This document shows positions 1 through 9,408 of a stretch of DNA of 56,876 bases, in pieces. Positions within the stretch are counted from its first letter, which is position 1. Each line of letters opens with the position of its first letter. A program made the position numbers and the translations under genes. The notes beneath the pieces are model-generated. The model saw only the letters and a program-made list of their open reading frames with translations. It searched no databases and was not told the DNA's origin. Where the stretch lies: the NCBI RefSeq assembly GCF_018474025.1, contig NZ_JAHCTA010000006.1:313891-370766 (forward strand). Reading direction: 5' to 3'. The DNA is from Alteromonas oceanisediminis (GTDB lineage Bacteria; Pseudomonadota; Gammaproteobacteria; Enterobacterales; Alteromonadaceae).

Positions 1-562
1 AAATAATGCGTAGTGGCGGGTTCTCGGCCTCCATGGTACGAATTTGTACACCCGATGTTTGTGTACGCAACATGATGTTCGGTGAGAAATAGAAAGTATC
101 GTGATCAGCACGTGCCGGATGATTTGCAGGAATGTTTAACGCATCAAAGTTATGAAAGCCATCTTCGACTTCCGGGCCCGTTTTTACGGCAAAGCCTAAA
201 TCACCAAAAAAAGATTCAATCCGCGCTATCGTGCGTGATACTGGGTGCAAATTACCGGGTTGCTGACCACGGCCTGCCAATGTGACATCAATCGTTTCAG
301 ACGCCAATTTCGCATTCATTTCAGCCGCTTTCAGGGCTGATGTCTTGTCACTCAATAAGCCTTGAATGACCTGTTTTGCCTGATTGATCCGCTGCCCAGC
401 CGCAGGGCGTTCATCTGCGCTCAGTTTGCCGAGGCCTTTTAGCTGCTCAGTCAGTTTACCTTTTTTGCCCATAAATTCGACACGTATCGTATCAAGGCTC
501 GCCACGTCGTTCGCGGCATCAATCAGTGACTGCGCTTCACTGATTATTGCGTCAAGATCCAT
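1..562 (-). CDS. pheS: phenylalanyl-tRNA synthetase alpha subunit, N-terminal part (cut by window edge)
   Basis: Charges tRNA-Phe as part of the cytoplasmic alpha2-beta2 synthetase. Reading the minus strand from the ATG at 562 gives an open frame of 187 codons that runs off the window with no stop. It starts [15 protein letters not shown], has the N-terminal coiled-coil region (about residues 1-85), and enters the catalytic core with [19 protein letters not shown] and [12 protein letters not shown], which are typical PheS motifs. The family is about 330 residues, so roughly the last 140 and pheT lie outside. It follows rplT in the same direction, as in E. coli, but a strong terminator separates the two. 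Confidence 0.95.
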   Translation of the reverse strand, partial: MDLDAIISEAQSLIDAANDVASLDTIRVEFMGKKGKLTEQLKGLGKLSADERPAAGQRINQAKQVIQGLLSDKTSALKAAEMNAKLASETIDVTLAGRGQQPGNLHPVSRTIARIESFFGDLGFAVKTGPEVEDGFHNFDALNIPANHPARADHDTFYFSPNIMLRTQTSGVQIRTMEAENPPLRII

Positions 563-624
563 AAAACCCTCTGGCTGTCATCGCGCACGTTTGGCGCGTA
601 TTTTTGTGCAGTAGTAAACCCGAC

Positions 625-630
625 ATTTTA
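625..630 (-). promoter_or_regulatory. possible -10 box for pheS
   Basis: Read on the minus strand the six bases are TAAAAT, about 60 bases before the pheS ATG and after the rplT terminator. No good -35 box is present at the usual spacing. I also looked for a pheM-type leader peptide rich in Phe codons followed by an attenuator between rplT and pheS and found none, so pheS probably has its own simple promoter here. Confidence 0.25.
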
Positions 631-733
631 CACAATAAAATCAACCTAATACCAGTGGTAGTTCGGTTTAATCAGCGGTATTTTAAGGCTTTGAGGGTGA
701 AAATAAGCAGGATGCTGTGCAAATCGTTGAAAC

Positions 734-767
734 AAAAAAAAACGGTGAGCTTCCTGCTCACCGTTTT
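734..767 (-). terminator. rho-independent terminator after rplT
   Basis: On the minus strand a perfect 12-base-pair stem (AAAACGGTGAGC with GCTCACCGTTTT) closes a 5-base loop and is followed by nine U residues. It lies about 55 bases after the rplT stop and should end the infC-rpmI-rplT transcript before pheS. Confidence 0.92.
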
Positions 768-822
768 CCGAAAGAACTTAAACCGTGGATTAAACCCTAA
801 AGTCTAATCGCGGGTTGATAGA

Positions 823-1182
<360 letters not shown>

Positions 1183-1196
1183 TCAGTCTCCTTGTC

Positions 1197-1394
1197 TTAA
1201 ACGTACGGCAACATGCGTTGGATAAGCTTAGTATCCGAGTCATGAACCAATTTTTTGCCACGCAGGTGACGTTTACGCTTAGTACTCTTTTTCGTCAAAA
1301 TGTGACGTAAGTGAGACTGTTTACTCTTGAAACGGCCAGACGCGGTTTTACGAAAACGCTTGGCTGCTCCACTGTTGGATTTCATTTTAGGCAT
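1197..1394 (-). CDS. rpmI: 50S ribosomal protein L35
   Basis: Small basic large-subunit protein of 65 residues, the normal family length. It begins [20 protein letters not shown] and carries the [11 protein letters not shown] motif of L35. The start is preceded by GCGGAG seven or so bases upstream. It lies between infC and rplT in the conserved order infC-rpmI-rplT. In E. coli its translation is controlled by L20 acting on the messenger upstream. Confidence 0.98.
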   Translation of the reverse strand: MPKMKSNSGAAKRFRKTASGRFKSKQSHLRHILTKKSTKRKRHLRGKKLVHDSDTKLIQRMLPYV

Positions 1395-1508
1395 TGCTAA
1401 AACTCCGCATTGTTAAATACAGTGATTATGTGCAGTCATAAATCACTTGTTGATGTTTGCAGCAAGGTGATACCAGATTGCAGAGCCCAGTATACTTGTA
1501 GACCTTAA
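1395..1508 (-). promoter_or_regulatory. infC-rpmI intergenic leader, possible L20 autoregulation site
   Basis: The 114 bases between the infC stop and the rpmI start are non-coding. An imperfect inverted repeat (TGATTTATG with CATAATCA on the minus strand, around 1424-1446) lies shortly before the rpmI ribosome binding site. In E. coli L20 binds a pseudoknot in this interval. The position fits, but I did not establish a matching pseudoknot, so this is an inference from gene order. Confidence 0.25.
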
Positions 1509-2048
1509 CTACTTCTTAATTGGGGCGAGCACCATGATCATCTGACGGCCTTCCACACGACGTGGGAAAGACTCGCAATTGGCAATGTCTTCCAAGTCGC
1601 CTTTAACGCGATTGAGTAGATCAATACCGATGTCTTGGTGCGCCATTTCACGTCCGCGGAAACGGATCGTAACTTTGGCTTTATCACCACCTTCTAGAAA
1701 GCGACGCAGGTTGCGCAGTTTTACCTGGTAATCGCCTTCATCAGTGCCAGGGCGAAATTTAATCTCCTTGACCTGAATTTGCTTTTGTTTCTTCTTTTGC
1801 TCTTTCTGAGCTTTACTTTTTTCAAAGAGGAACTTGCCATAGTCCATAACTTTACAGACAGGCGGCTCAGCATTTGGACTAATTTCTACTAAATCGAGAC
1901 TGGCTGATTCGGCGGCTTGCTGGGCTTCAGCCAGTGTAACCACGCCAACCTGTTCTCCCTCACTTCCAATTAATCGGACTTCTCTCGCAGTAATTTCATC
2001 GTTGATGCGGGCTTTATCACCCTGAGCCTTATTATTAGCGCCTTTAAT
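1509..2048 (-). CDS. infC: translation initiation factor IF-3, AUU start
   Basis: IF-3 binds the 30S subunit and rejects wrong start codons and initiator tRNAs. The 179-residue frame contains [38 protein letters not shown] and the C-terminal [11 protein letters not shown], with N- and C-domains joined by a lysine-rich linker. A frame beginning at the GTG at 1943 would lack the conserved [15 protein letters not shown] segment. Extending upstream reaches an ATT codon at 2048-2046, eight bases after a strong GGAGGAA, giving the E. coli length. The rare AUU start is the known device by which IF-3 represses its own synthesis. Confidence 0.96.
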   Translation of the reverse strand: MKGANNKAQGDKARINDEITAREVRLIGSEGEQVGVVTLAEAQQAAESASLDLVEISPNAEPPVCKVMDYGKFLFEKSKAQKEQKKKQKQIQVKEIKFRPGTDEGDYQVKLRNLRRFLEGGDKAKVTIRFRGREMAHQDIGIDLLNRVKGDLEDIANCESFPRRVEGRQMIMVLAPIKK

Positions 2049-2054
2049 GTGCTA

Positions 2055-2061
2055 TTCCTCC
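2055..2061 (-). promoter_or_regulatory. strong ribosome binding site that fixes the AUU start of infC
   Basis: On the minus strand the sequence is GGAGGAA, eight bases before ATT at 2048. No ATG, GTG or TTG codon is suitably spaced from it, so it supports AUU initiation. A near-perfect Shine-Dalgarno paired with a poor start codon is the arrangement seen at E. coli infC. Confidence 0.85.
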
Positions 2062-2130
2062 AAAAACCAAATCGTATGCTCTCACCATCGCTTTGTCTTA
2101 TCGAAGGTGGAGCGCTGTTGTCATGCTATG

Positions 2131-4047
2131 TTACTTAATTGCTTTCGCCTGAATATCGTCATTCATTAAAGCAATAAACGCGTCTAACGACATTTTGCCG
2201 AGATCTTCTCCGCGTCGGGTGCGAACTGCCACTGCATCTTCCTGCATTTCGGCGTCGCCTACAACTAACATAAACGGCACGCGCTGTAGCGTGTGCTCGC
2301 GGATTTTAAAGCCTATCTTCTCATTTCTCAAGTCAGACTTTGCTCTAAAGCCGTTTTCTTGCAGTTTTTTTACCACATTCTGGGCATATTCGCCTTGTTT
2401 GTCGGTAATGTTCATCAAAACGACCTGAGTCGGTGCTAACCACGTCGGGAAAAACCCGGCGTACTCTTCCGTTAAAATTCCGATAAAACGTTCCAGTGAA
2501 CCCAAAATCGCACGGTGTATCATCACCGGTGTCTTACGCTCGCCATCTTCCGCAACGTACGTTGAACCCAATCGGCCTGGCATTGAGAAATCAAGTTGAA
2601 TGGTGCCGCACTGCCAAGCGCGTTCGAGGCAGTCATACAATGTGAATTCAATTTTAGGGCCGTAAAATGCCCCTTCACCGGGCAAGTAGCCAAATTCAAT
2701 ATCGTTGGCTTTCAATGCTTCTGCCAACGCTAATTCGGACTTGTCCCATACGTCGTCTGAGCCCACTCGCTTTTCTGGACGCGTGGAGAGCTTCACAACG
2801 ATTTTCTCAAAACCAAACGCGGCATAAGTATCATAAACCATTTTGATACACCCGCTGACTTCATCCTGAATTTGCGCTTCGGTACAGAAAATGTGCGCAT
2901 CATCCTGAGTAAAACCACGCACACGCATCAAACCATGTAACGCGCCTGATGGCTCATTACGGTGACAACACCCAAACTCCGCCATACGCAGTGGTAAATC
3001 ACGATACGACTTCAAGCCCTGATTGAATATTTGCACATGCCCCGGGCAGTTCATCGGTTTTATGGCATACTCACGTTTTTCCGATTCTGTGGTGAACATG
3101 TTTTCCGCGTACTTGTCCCAATGACCTGACTTTTCCCATAGAGAGCGATCCATCATCAATGGGCCTTTCACTTCATCATAGTCGTAACTGCGAAGCTTCT
3201 GGCGAACAAACTTTTCCAACTCGGTGTAAATAGACCAACCATCATTGTGCCAAAACACCATGCCCGGTGCTTCTTCCTGCCAATGCCACAGATTGAGCGC
3301 CTTACCGATTTTACGATGGTCGCGTTTTTCCGCTTCTTCCAGGCGTTGTAAATAGCCTTTAAGCTGCTTTTTATCAGCCCATGCCGTGCCATAAATACGC
3401 TGGAGCATTTTATTGTCGCTATCACCGCGCCAGTATGCACCGGCCACCTTCATAAGCTTAAAGTGCTGGCAGAATCGCATATTGGGCACATGCGGCCCGC
3501 GGCACATATCGACATATTCTTCATGATGATAAAGTCCCGGACGGTCTGACTTTTCAATATTGTCATCCAGAATTTCAATTTTGTAAGGTTCACCACGCGC
3601 CTCAAACGTATCGCGAGCCTCTTGCCACGACACGGTTTTCTTAACCACGTCATAATTCTTTTTGGCCAGTTCTAACATGCGTTTTTCAAGTTTGGCGAGA
3701 TCGTCGTTAGACAGTGGCTCCGGCAAATCGACATCATAGTAGAAGCCGTTATCAATCGTCGGGCCTATCGCCATTTTCACATCGGGATAAAGCTGCTTAA
3801 TGGCATGCCCGATCAAATGCGCACAAGAATGGCGAATGATTTCTAACCCTTCCTCATCGCGACTGGTAATGATGCTGAGATTTGCATCCTGCTCAATCAT
3901 ATCAACCGCATCAACCAGCCTGCCGTCTACTTTACCGGCAATGGTCGCTTTTGCTAAACCAGGACCAATGTCATTGGCAACATCTAACACAGAAACGGCG
4001 CTGGGAAATTCTCGTTGGCTTCCATCGGGAAGGGTAATTACTGGCAT
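2131..4047 (-). CDS. thrS: threonyl-tRNA synthetase
   Basis: Charges tRNA-Thr and edits mis-attached serine. The 638-residue protein has an N-terminal TGS domain ([20 protein letters not shown]), the editing domain ([16 protein letters not shown] with the downstream CRGPH motif), a class II catalytic core with MNCPGH (Cys334 as zinc ligand) and motif 2 [19 protein letters not shown], and a C-terminal anticodon domain. The frame is open upstream to 4086, but homology starts at MPVITL and an AGGA lies seven bases before the ATG at 4047. It heads the operon thrS-infC-rpmI-rplT. Confidence 0.98.
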   Translation of the reverse strand: MPVITLPDGSQREFPSAVSVLDVANDIGPGLAKATIAGKVDGRLVDAVDMIEQDANLSIITSRDEEGLEIIRHSCAHLIGHAIKQLYPDVKMAIGPTIDNGFYYDVDLPEPLSNDDLAKLEKRMLELAKKNYDVVKKTVSWQEARDTFEARGEPYKIEILDDNIEKSDRPGLYHHEEYVDMCRGPHVPNMRFCQHFKLMKVAGAYWRGDSDNKMLQRIYGTAWADKKQLKGYLQRLEEAEKRDHRKIGKALNLWHWQEEAPGMVFWHNDGWSIYTELEKFVRQKLRSYDYDEVKGPLMMDRSLWEKSGHWDKYAENMFTTESEKREYAIKPMNCPGHVQIFNQGLKSYRDLPLRMAEFGCCHRNEPSGALHGLMRVRGFTQDDAHIFCTEAQIQDEVSGCIKMVYDTYAAFGFEKIVVKLSTRPEKRVGSDDVWDKSELALAEALKANDIEFGYLPGEGAFYGPKIEFTLYDCLERAWQCGTIQLDFSMPGRLGSTYVAEDGERKTPVMIHRAILGSLERFIGILTEEYAGFFPTWLAPTQVVLMNITDKQGEYAQNVVKKLQENGFRAKSDLRNEKIGFKIREHTLQRVPFMLVVGDAEMQEDAVAVRTRRGEDLGKMSLDAFIALMNDDIQAKAIK

Positions 4048-4106
4048 GTTGGTTCCTACACAGTGGTGACGCCTACTCTGCGCCACTTGTCATAAATAAA
4101 AGCAAT

Positions 4107-4130
4107 AAAAAACACCCGTCTGCGGGTGCT
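4107..4130 (-). terminator. terminator-like hairpin in the thrS leader (candidate attenuator)
   Basis: On the minus strand GCACCCG-CAGA-CGGGTG is followed by six U residues, the form of a rho-independent terminator. It sits between the likely thrS promoter and the thrS start, with no minus-strand gene upstream that it could serve. It would be at about +15 of the thrS messenger. Either it attenuates thrS or it is the relic terminator of a lost gene. Confidence 0.6.
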
Positions 4131-4143
4131 AGGTCAGTCGAGC

Positions 4144-4171
4144 ATTATAGCGAGCACTCAACGGGATGCAA
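4144..4171 (-). promoter_or_regulatory. sigma70-type promoter of thrS
   Basis: On the minus strand TTGCAT is followed, 16 bases later, by a perfect TATAAT. A second overlapping TTGCAT lies five bases further upstream but would give a 21-base spacer. Transcription would begin just before the leader hairpin and about 90 bases before the thrS ATG. Confidence 0.65.
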
Positions 4172-4275
4172 TGCAAGGGTATAAAAATCCGAAGGTTAAT
4201 AGCAAACAGGCTTAACGAGTTGTTTGATCTTGACCATACTTAACACGAGCAGACAAACCACGAGGTTTTAGAGGT

Positions 4276-5175
4276 ATGTGGCATTTCATCAGCGATCACG
4301 TTAGTCAGGCAAAGCATCGCGAGTTTATATGTGACAGTGTAAAGCCCCTTCATCAGCAACATGAGTGTGCGAGCTATCAAATCAGAAGCGGTGATCAACG
4401 TTACTTTGCTAAAATCAGAACAGGCACGCATCAGAAGTCTGAGCGAGACACAGCGCAACTGCATGCTGAGGCCGACAGCTTAAATGCATTACGTTGCAGT
4501 GATTCGTTCAAAGTGCCAGAGGTGATTTGCGTAGGCTGGTGCGATGAAGAAACCGTGTCGTATGAATACCTTATACTTGAGTTCGTTGGCTTTAAACCGC
4601 CGAGTAACGCTTTATGGAAACACGCGGGTGAAGCGTTGGCGACACTGCATAAACACCCACCCAAGGGTACGACCGACTACGGATGGCCAACGGATAACTG
4701 GGTGGGCAGTACGCCGCAATTCAATAAAACCAATGCCCATTGGAGAGATTTTTATTTTAACCAGCGCCTCAAACCACTGCTGGATGCTTTACATGCTCAA
4801 GATAAACTGCGAGAGCTGTCATTAGAAGATGCCTTTGAGTTAACGCATGTTTTACATTCGCACCAGCCGACGCCCTGCTTACTGCATGGCGACCTGTGGC
4901 GTGGCAATCTAGGATTTACTCGATCTCATGTTGTCGTGTTTGATCCCGCAGTGTATGTTGGTGACCGAGAGATTGATCTTGCTATGGCGCGATTGTTTCA
5001 GGGTTTTGCTTCTTCGTTCTTCGAAGCGTACGCTGCCACATGGCCTTTGAATGAAGGCGTTGAACGACGTTTGCCACTGTATCAGTTGTATCCCATGCTC
5101 AATCATCTTCTCCTATTTGGAGACACCTATCGTGCGCAGGTACTCGCTCTGCTGGAGGAGTGTCGAGCACATTGA
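4276..5175 (+). CDS. fructosamine/ketosamine-3-kinase family protein
   Basis: Aminoglycoside-kinase-fold phosphotransferase thought to phosphorylate sugar adducts on protein amino groups so that they break down. The 299-residue sequence has the family motifs: YFAKIRTG near residue 43 (ATP-binding lysine), EFVGFKPPSNALW, DYGWPTDNWVGSTPQ, the catalytic LLHGDLWRGNLGF and the metal-binding DPAVYVGDREIDLAM. Length matches E. coli YniA (about 286 residues), which also lies near thrS. It is divergent from thrS with 228 bases between the starts. The physiological substrate is unknown. Confidence 0.9.
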   Translation: MWHFISDHVSQAKHREFICDSVKPLHQQHECASYQIRSGDQRYFAKIRTGTHQKSERDTAQLHAEADSLNALRCSDSFKVPEVICVGWCDEETVSYEYLILEFVGFKPPSNALWKHAGEALATLHKHPPKGTTDYGWPTDNWVGSTPQFNKTNAHWRDFYFNQRLKPLLDALHAQDKLRELSLEDAFELTHVLHSHQPTPCLLHGDLWRGNLGFTRSHVVVFDPAVYVGDREIDLAMARLFQGFASSFFEAYAATWPLNEGVERRLPLYQLYPMLNHLLLFGDTYRAQVLALLEECRAH

Positions 5176-5234
5176 ACTATTCATTGACGCACACGTTATA
5201 AACAGATTGAACAGTAACGTCATCAATCAGAAAA

Positions 5235-6314
5235 ATGGTAATCGCTTTGTTTTCACTCTGTAATTTGTCAACCAAAACACGGCCGGGCCTAGTTGCTGTG
5301 TTAATGATTGGTTTGTTTGGCTGCGCCGAACATCAGCAACTTCCTGATACGTTAGATGAGTATCACGAGCGGCTTGAACGTGTTTTAGCCTCTGATCGGC
5401 ACGCGCCTGATTCCGCCGATGAAATTGCCTCCAGCATGCCAAAATTTCCCAGCAAAAGTTCGCTGTTTCGCGAGCCAACTGCACTTAGCGTCAATGTCCG
5501 AGAATTTTTTGCCTTATCAGAATGTCGTCTGGCAACATTGGTCGCTGAGCGCAACACCGGTATGGGAAAAATGCAGCATCCTTCGCAGCGTTACGTTTAT
5601 GAACGTAACCTGTTGTCCGCCCTATCAGAATGCGCCGATATCACCGAAGGTTTACCGGTCCACACAGCCATTCAGCAAGCCATTGAACTTAAAGCAGAGC
5701 AAATTAGCGACAGTTATGCCAATCTAATCCAAACCAGTGACGATATCTGGTTAGCATTTAATCAATCGAGCGGCTATGTAAGCGGTGATAGTAGCGACGG
5801 ATTGCAAGCCACTCGGGCCGCATTGGATTACTTGCTGTCACACGCGCCGGGCTCTACTGACCTCCCCACCAGCAGTGAGCTTGAGGCAAACTTACAGCAA
5901 CTCAATCAATTTCGCCTACCGGTTCGCCTGTGGCGATCTCAGCGACTTCTGTCACAAATGTTTGAAAGCAGCACGCCATGGCTTGAAGGCGAATTGAAAA
6001 AGCTGCCGTGCGCTACGGCGTCTGGGGAAGAAAAAGCCGTCATCCTAGGCAATGTTTTTCGGCTATTTTTTGCCAACAAAATCCAGCCCATCGCCAGCCA
6101 ACTGAATCACTACCATTATCGATTAGCGGGCAATTTCGAAACACTGGCTACAATGCCGAGCTTGTCAAACGACTGGCAATCAGCGCTGGTTCAGCGCTAT
6201 ATCAATGACCATCAGCACTACAAAGTCGCGTTTCGAGAGCATATCGTTGTATGGCAGCAATTCTTTGAGCGCTGTGGGCTATCGCCTAACGCGAACGTTG
6301 TCAAAACTTTCTGA
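5235..6314 (+). CDS. DUF3080-type lipoprotein of unknown function
   Basis: The 359-residue protein starts with a lipoprotein signal ending LMIGLFGC (Cys30 as lipid attachment). The sequence after it, FFALSECRLATLVAERNTGMGKMQ and QRYVYE, resembles the DUF3080 family of gammaproteobacterial envelope proteins, which has no known function. The ATG at 5235 gives a long n-region; a TTG twelve codons on, just before KTRPGLV, would give a more usual signal peptide, so the start is uncertain. The last 36 bases overlap the end of a convergent gene, which suggests a junction formed by deletion. Confidence 0.65.
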   Translation: MVIALFSLCNLSTKTRPGLVAVLMIGLFGCAEHQQLPDTLDEYHERLERVLASDRHAPDSADEIASSMPKFPSKSSLFREPTALSVNVREFFALSECRLATLVAERNTGMGKMQHPSQRYVYERNLLSALSECADITEGLPVHTAIQQAIELKAEQISDSYANLIQTSDDIWLAFNQSSGYVSGDSSDGLQATRAALDYLLSHAPGSTDLPTSSELEANLQQLNQFRLPVRLWRSQRLLSQMFESSTPWLEGELKKLPCATASGEEKAVILGNVFRLFFANKIQPIASQLNHYHYRLAGNFETLATMPSLSNDWQSALVQRYINDHQHYKVAFREHIVVWQQFFERCGLSPNANVVKTF

Positions 6315-6767
6315 AAACAACTCAGAGAAGTTCATATCGAATAAACTCACCGTAAGATCTAAGTCACGCTGGCTGGTCTGAAGATTACCACCGTTGTTGA
6401 AGATGAATGCGTCGAGAGTAATCATAGACAATGCAATAGAATTACCGCCCAGAACGTTTAACGCCACATCAACGAACCAGCTACCTTCTTCATGCAGATT
6501 ATGGTTTACCGCAAAGCGACTTTGCGCAGCGGTTGTATCGAACAGAGATTGTTGTGAAGCAAGACCATTCTGTAAGAAATTAAACTGCGCGGTCAAATCA
6601 CCGGCATCACTGACACCATTCGCCACCCACGTGATATTCGACGCGGTATCACCTGACACCACGCGGCCATCAAAATCAGTGGAAAGAATAACCGCACCGT
6701 GCGACATCGCCGAAACACCCAGTGCCATTGCGGCGGCAAAAACTTTAACCGGTTTTAAAAACTTCAT
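6279..6767 (-). pseudogene. secreted PEP-CTERM-like protein, apparently truncated before its sorting signal
   Basis: The 162-residue product has a clear Sec signal peptide (MKFLKPVKVFAAAMALGVSAMSHGA) and a beta-rich body of the kind found in PEP-CTERM proteins (WFVDVALNVLGGNSIALSMITLDAF). Such proteins usually end with a hydrophobic sorting helix and a basic tail, often right after a DNV-V segment. Here the frame reads SFDNVRVRR and stops inside the convergent DUF3080 gene, so the expected C-terminus is missing. AGGATAAG precedes the ATG. A short intact secreted protein cannot be excluded. Confidence 0.5.
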
Positions 6768-6960
6768 GACTTATCCTTACAGACTAACAACAAAACTGAG
6801 TTGCACTTACTTGTGCGAACTACCTGATGATAAAATCATCGGCAAAAAACGAGCCATCTTTATTTTCACATAAGTATCATTAAGTTATATTCATCGACCA
6901 TGTTATAGGTCGTAACACTGTTAAAAATCCTGACAGTTATTCACCGTCGTCCACCACCCT

Positions 6961-7788
6961 CTATTTCTCAATAAAAGCTTGCTCGATAACGTACTCGCCT
7001 TGCGAACGCGATGTTGCCTTCTGAAACCCTTTTGCATCTAAGATCGACATCAATTCCTGCAACATATCGTTGTTCCCACAAATCATAAACCGGTCATCGT
7101 CACAATTAAGCAACGGCATATCCAAGGCCGCAATAAGCCTTTCTGAGCGCAACAATGTTGTGATCCGCTCGCTGTGCTCTTCCATGCCGTTTAAAGGTAC
7201 CGAGTCATTGACGTCAACCGCAGAGCGGTATTTGAATGGTTCGCGTGTAACGATGGGATAGTAAATCAGCTTGCGCGACACAGCGTCACCAAAGTAGGGA
7301 TTGGCGGGCAACTCTTGCTCGATGTATTGCTGATAGGCTAGTTCAGAAGTCGTTCGCACGCTGTGCACCAGAACGACTTTTTCATACGCGTCGTAGATAA
7401 AAGGGTCTTTAATAATACTCAAAAAAGGCGCCAACCCAGTACCACTGGAGAGTAAATACAAATGTTTGCCGGGTTTGAGGTAACCCGGAACCAGAGTGCC
7501 GGTAGGCCGTGTGGTGAGGATAATTTCATCACCCACTCGCAACGACTGTAATCGGGATGTTAATGCGCCATCGGGCACTTTGATGCTAAAAAACTCAAGC
7601 TCATCTTCGTAGTTTGCACTGGCGATACTGTAAGCTCTGAGCAGCGGCCTTCCCTCAATTTGCAAGCCGATCATCACAAATTGACCGTTTTCAAACGTAA
7701 ATGACCCACCGCGGGTCGTTTTGAAGCTAAACAGCGTGTCGTTCCAATGATGAACCGCTGTCACCGTTTCTGTGGTGGTGTTGCGCAT
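6961..7788 (-). CDS. fpr: ferredoxin-NADP reductase
   Basis: FAD enzyme exchanging electrons between NADPH and ferredoxin or flavodoxin. The 275-residue protein has the flavin motif RPLLRAYSIAS and FFSIKVPDGALTSRLQ, the NADP-binding SSGTGLAPFLSI and the C-terminal FMICGNNDML, and ends YVIEQAFIEK, like the Pseudomonas-type bacterial FPR. Length (about 258-275) is normal. It is transcribed alone: 126 bases separate it from the upstream FlgO-like pair's end. Pseudomonas homologues respond to oxidative stress, but no such operator was identified here. Confidence 0.93.
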   Translation of the reverse strand: MRNTTTETVTAVHHWNDTLFSFKTTRGGSFTFENGQFVMIGLQIEGRPLLRAYSIASANYEDELEFFSIKVPDGALTSRLQSLRVGDEIILTTRPTGTLVPGYLKPGKHLYLLSSGTGLAPFLSIIKDPFIYDAYEKVVLVHSVRTTSELAYQQYIEQELPANPYFGDAVSRKLIYYPIVTREPFKYRSAVDVNDSVPLNGMEEHSERITTLLRSERLIAALDMPLLNCDDDRFMICGNNDMLQELMSILDAKGFQKATSRSQGEYVIEQAFIEK

Positions 7789-7914
7789 GTTAGGCTTCCC
7801 TTAGCGTGATAGCGTTGACTCAGGTTGGTTCAAACGCGGGTATAGACTTTAGCTAAGTAGTTAGCGATTGTAAGCGAGTTTGGATCAGGCAGGAACAGTA
7901 CGATTGAGCACGGC

Positions 7915-8526
7915 CTAATTAGCTAAATGCTCAACCACAAAATAGGGAATGGTGACTGATGACGCTCCCAGCACCTTACTGCCCTCAAATTCGACCAGTT
8001 TAGTGTTCACGCGCACGCCGTTAGGCTCATACACCAGATTGCCTGAAATCACGCAGCAATAGTCCTTTGCCTTGTTTTTAGGTTTGCGATTAAACGCAAA
8101 AAAGCCATTTACGGACGACTCCACGGCTTGCATTGTGCTGACATCGGTGACCGGATAACCAAATTGAGTCATTTCAATAAGCACCGCTTCAGCGATCTGA
8201 TTCCCCAAGCGGTGTGTGTCTGCCAGTGTCTCGTTAAAGTCGACGAAAGACGCAACAGCAATAGTGCCGTCAATAGCTTTCTGTGTGTCGAGTTCCATCA
8301 CCATTTGCTGCACATAATCCCCTAACGATTTGTTGTGCCGACTGGCCGAGAATGATGCGTAATCCCGTAAGCCGCTTTGTTCCTGCGAGTGCGCGATGGG
8401 CTGAGTCATTTCAGGCGTTTCTGTGGCAGAAAACCAGAAATTTTGTTCAGGCATAACCGTTGAACACCCCAACAGAGCGGATAAGATGATGCTGACCAAT
8501 ACACTGTTCATTGCCAGATTTCTCAT
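7915..8526 (-). CDS. FlgO-like outer-membrane lipoprotein (second of a pair)
   Basis: The 203-residue protein has a lipobox signal ending ALLGC (Cys21), then a FlgO-type domain: YVQQMVMELD, IAVASFVDFNETLADTHRLGNQIAEAVLIEM, and YCCVISGNLVYEPNGVRVNTKLVEF. FlgO of Vibrio cholerae is an outer-membrane protein affecting flagellar stability. Its start overlaps the end of the upstream FlgO-like gene by four bases (ATGA), so the two are translationally coupled. No flagellar genes lie in this window, so a non-flagellar envelope role is possible. Confidence 0.75.
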   Translation of the reverse strand: MRNLAMNSVLVSIILSALLGCSTVMPEQNFWFSATETPEMTQPIAHSQEQSGLRDYASFSASRHNKSLGDYVQQMVMELDTQKAIDGTIAVASFVDFNETLADTHRLGNQIAEAVLIEMTQFGYPVTDVSTMQAVESSVNGFFAFNRKPKNKAKDYCCVISGNLVYEPNGVRVNTKLVEFEGSKVLGASSVTIPYFVVEHLAN

Positions 8527-9257
8527 ACCGCAGCCCCCTTGCTGCCCAGCTGTCGAACTGTCGCGGCAAGCATATTCAGCGCTTCTCGCGGAATAAGTCG
8601 GCTACTCGCCGCTAAAATCACATTGTTAGTGAGATCCACGATGCGCGCATTCACAACTACCCCGTGGTGCTGGTCAACCATAGTGCCAACTAACACGTAA
8701 TTGGCTTGTATTTCACTGTTCAATTCTAAAAAATCGTTCGACAGGGCAAAATCGCCTGAAGGCGTCACTCTGACTGAATTAGATACCTTGTAATCAATGG
8801 TATTTAACCCGGCCTGATGTAGTTCAACTAAAAACGACTCAGCGAGCGCAAACCCCAGTTTGTTGGTTGCATTATAATCCGAGTCCGCTTCGGTGAAGTG
8901 CGTGATGATCACGGTACTATCGGCTTCCATCCCCTTTGTATTCGCCATCATCTGCGACACCATATCTTTAACGTAATGGTGTAGCCGATTGTCACTCGAC
9001 GGCTGACGTAACGCCGAATCGAAGGTTTCAGATTGATAGTGTAAGCCAGAAGCACTGGGTGAACGTCCATTGTCACTGCGGGGTGAGGATTGATGCGACG
9101 CTGAATGGGCAACTGGCTTTTCCGGTGTGCTTTGCTCGACGTAACTGGGGTCAACCGAACTGGCACAACCCGCCATCACACAAGCGCCTGCCGCAATTAG
9201 CACGGGAGAAACCGCGGTTTTTAAATTGAATATGCGTTGATACTTGCTACACACCAT
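8523..9257 (-). CDS. FlgO-like outer-membrane lipoprotein (first of a pair)
   Basis: The 244-residue form starting at the ATG at 9257 gives a signal peptide ending in VMAGC (Cys31). A serine-rich linker follows (residues about 32-85), then a FlgO-type domain: LHHYVKDMVSQMM, TVIITHFTEADSDYNATNKLGFALAESFLVEL and YVLVGTMVDQHHGVVVNARIVDL. The frame is open further upstream to 9416, but those residues do not look like a signal peptide. It is paralogous to the following gene, with which it overlaps by four bases. Confidence 0.75.
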   Translation of the reverse strand: MVCSKYQRIFNLKTAVSPVLIAAGACVMAGCASSVDPSYVEQSTPEKPVAHSASHQSSPRSDNGRSPSASGLHYQSETFDSALRQPSSDNRLHHYVKDMVSQMMANTKGMEADSTVIITHFTEADSDYNATNKLGFALAESFLVELHQAGLNTIDYKVSNSVRVTPSGDFALSNDFLELNSEIQANYVLVGTMVDQHHGVVVNARIVDLTNNVILAASSRLIPREALNMLAATVRQLGSKGAAV

Positions 9258-9408
9258 GGACTCTGCACCTTTACACGTAAATGCCGTGACATGCATTGAT
9301 TTAGCAGGTAACGTGCCATTAGCGACAGAATGTGCAGATGGCAACCTGAAACCTAGAGTAACGGCACTGCGCTTGAGCTTAAATTGGCCTAAACAGCCAA
9401 TGTAGCAG

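Noticed and set aside
82-807. Short plus-strand frames over pheS and the rplT-pheS gap
   Set aside because: They are antisense to pheS or span the terminator; none has a family motif or ribosome binding site.
1509-1943. infC starting at the GTG at 1943
   Set aside because: This would remove the conserved first 35 residues of IF-3; the AUU start with a strong ribosome binding site is better.
4048-4086. Thirteen-codon extension of thrS
   Set aside because: The added residues lie outside the TGS domain, and a ribosome binding site precedes the later ATG.
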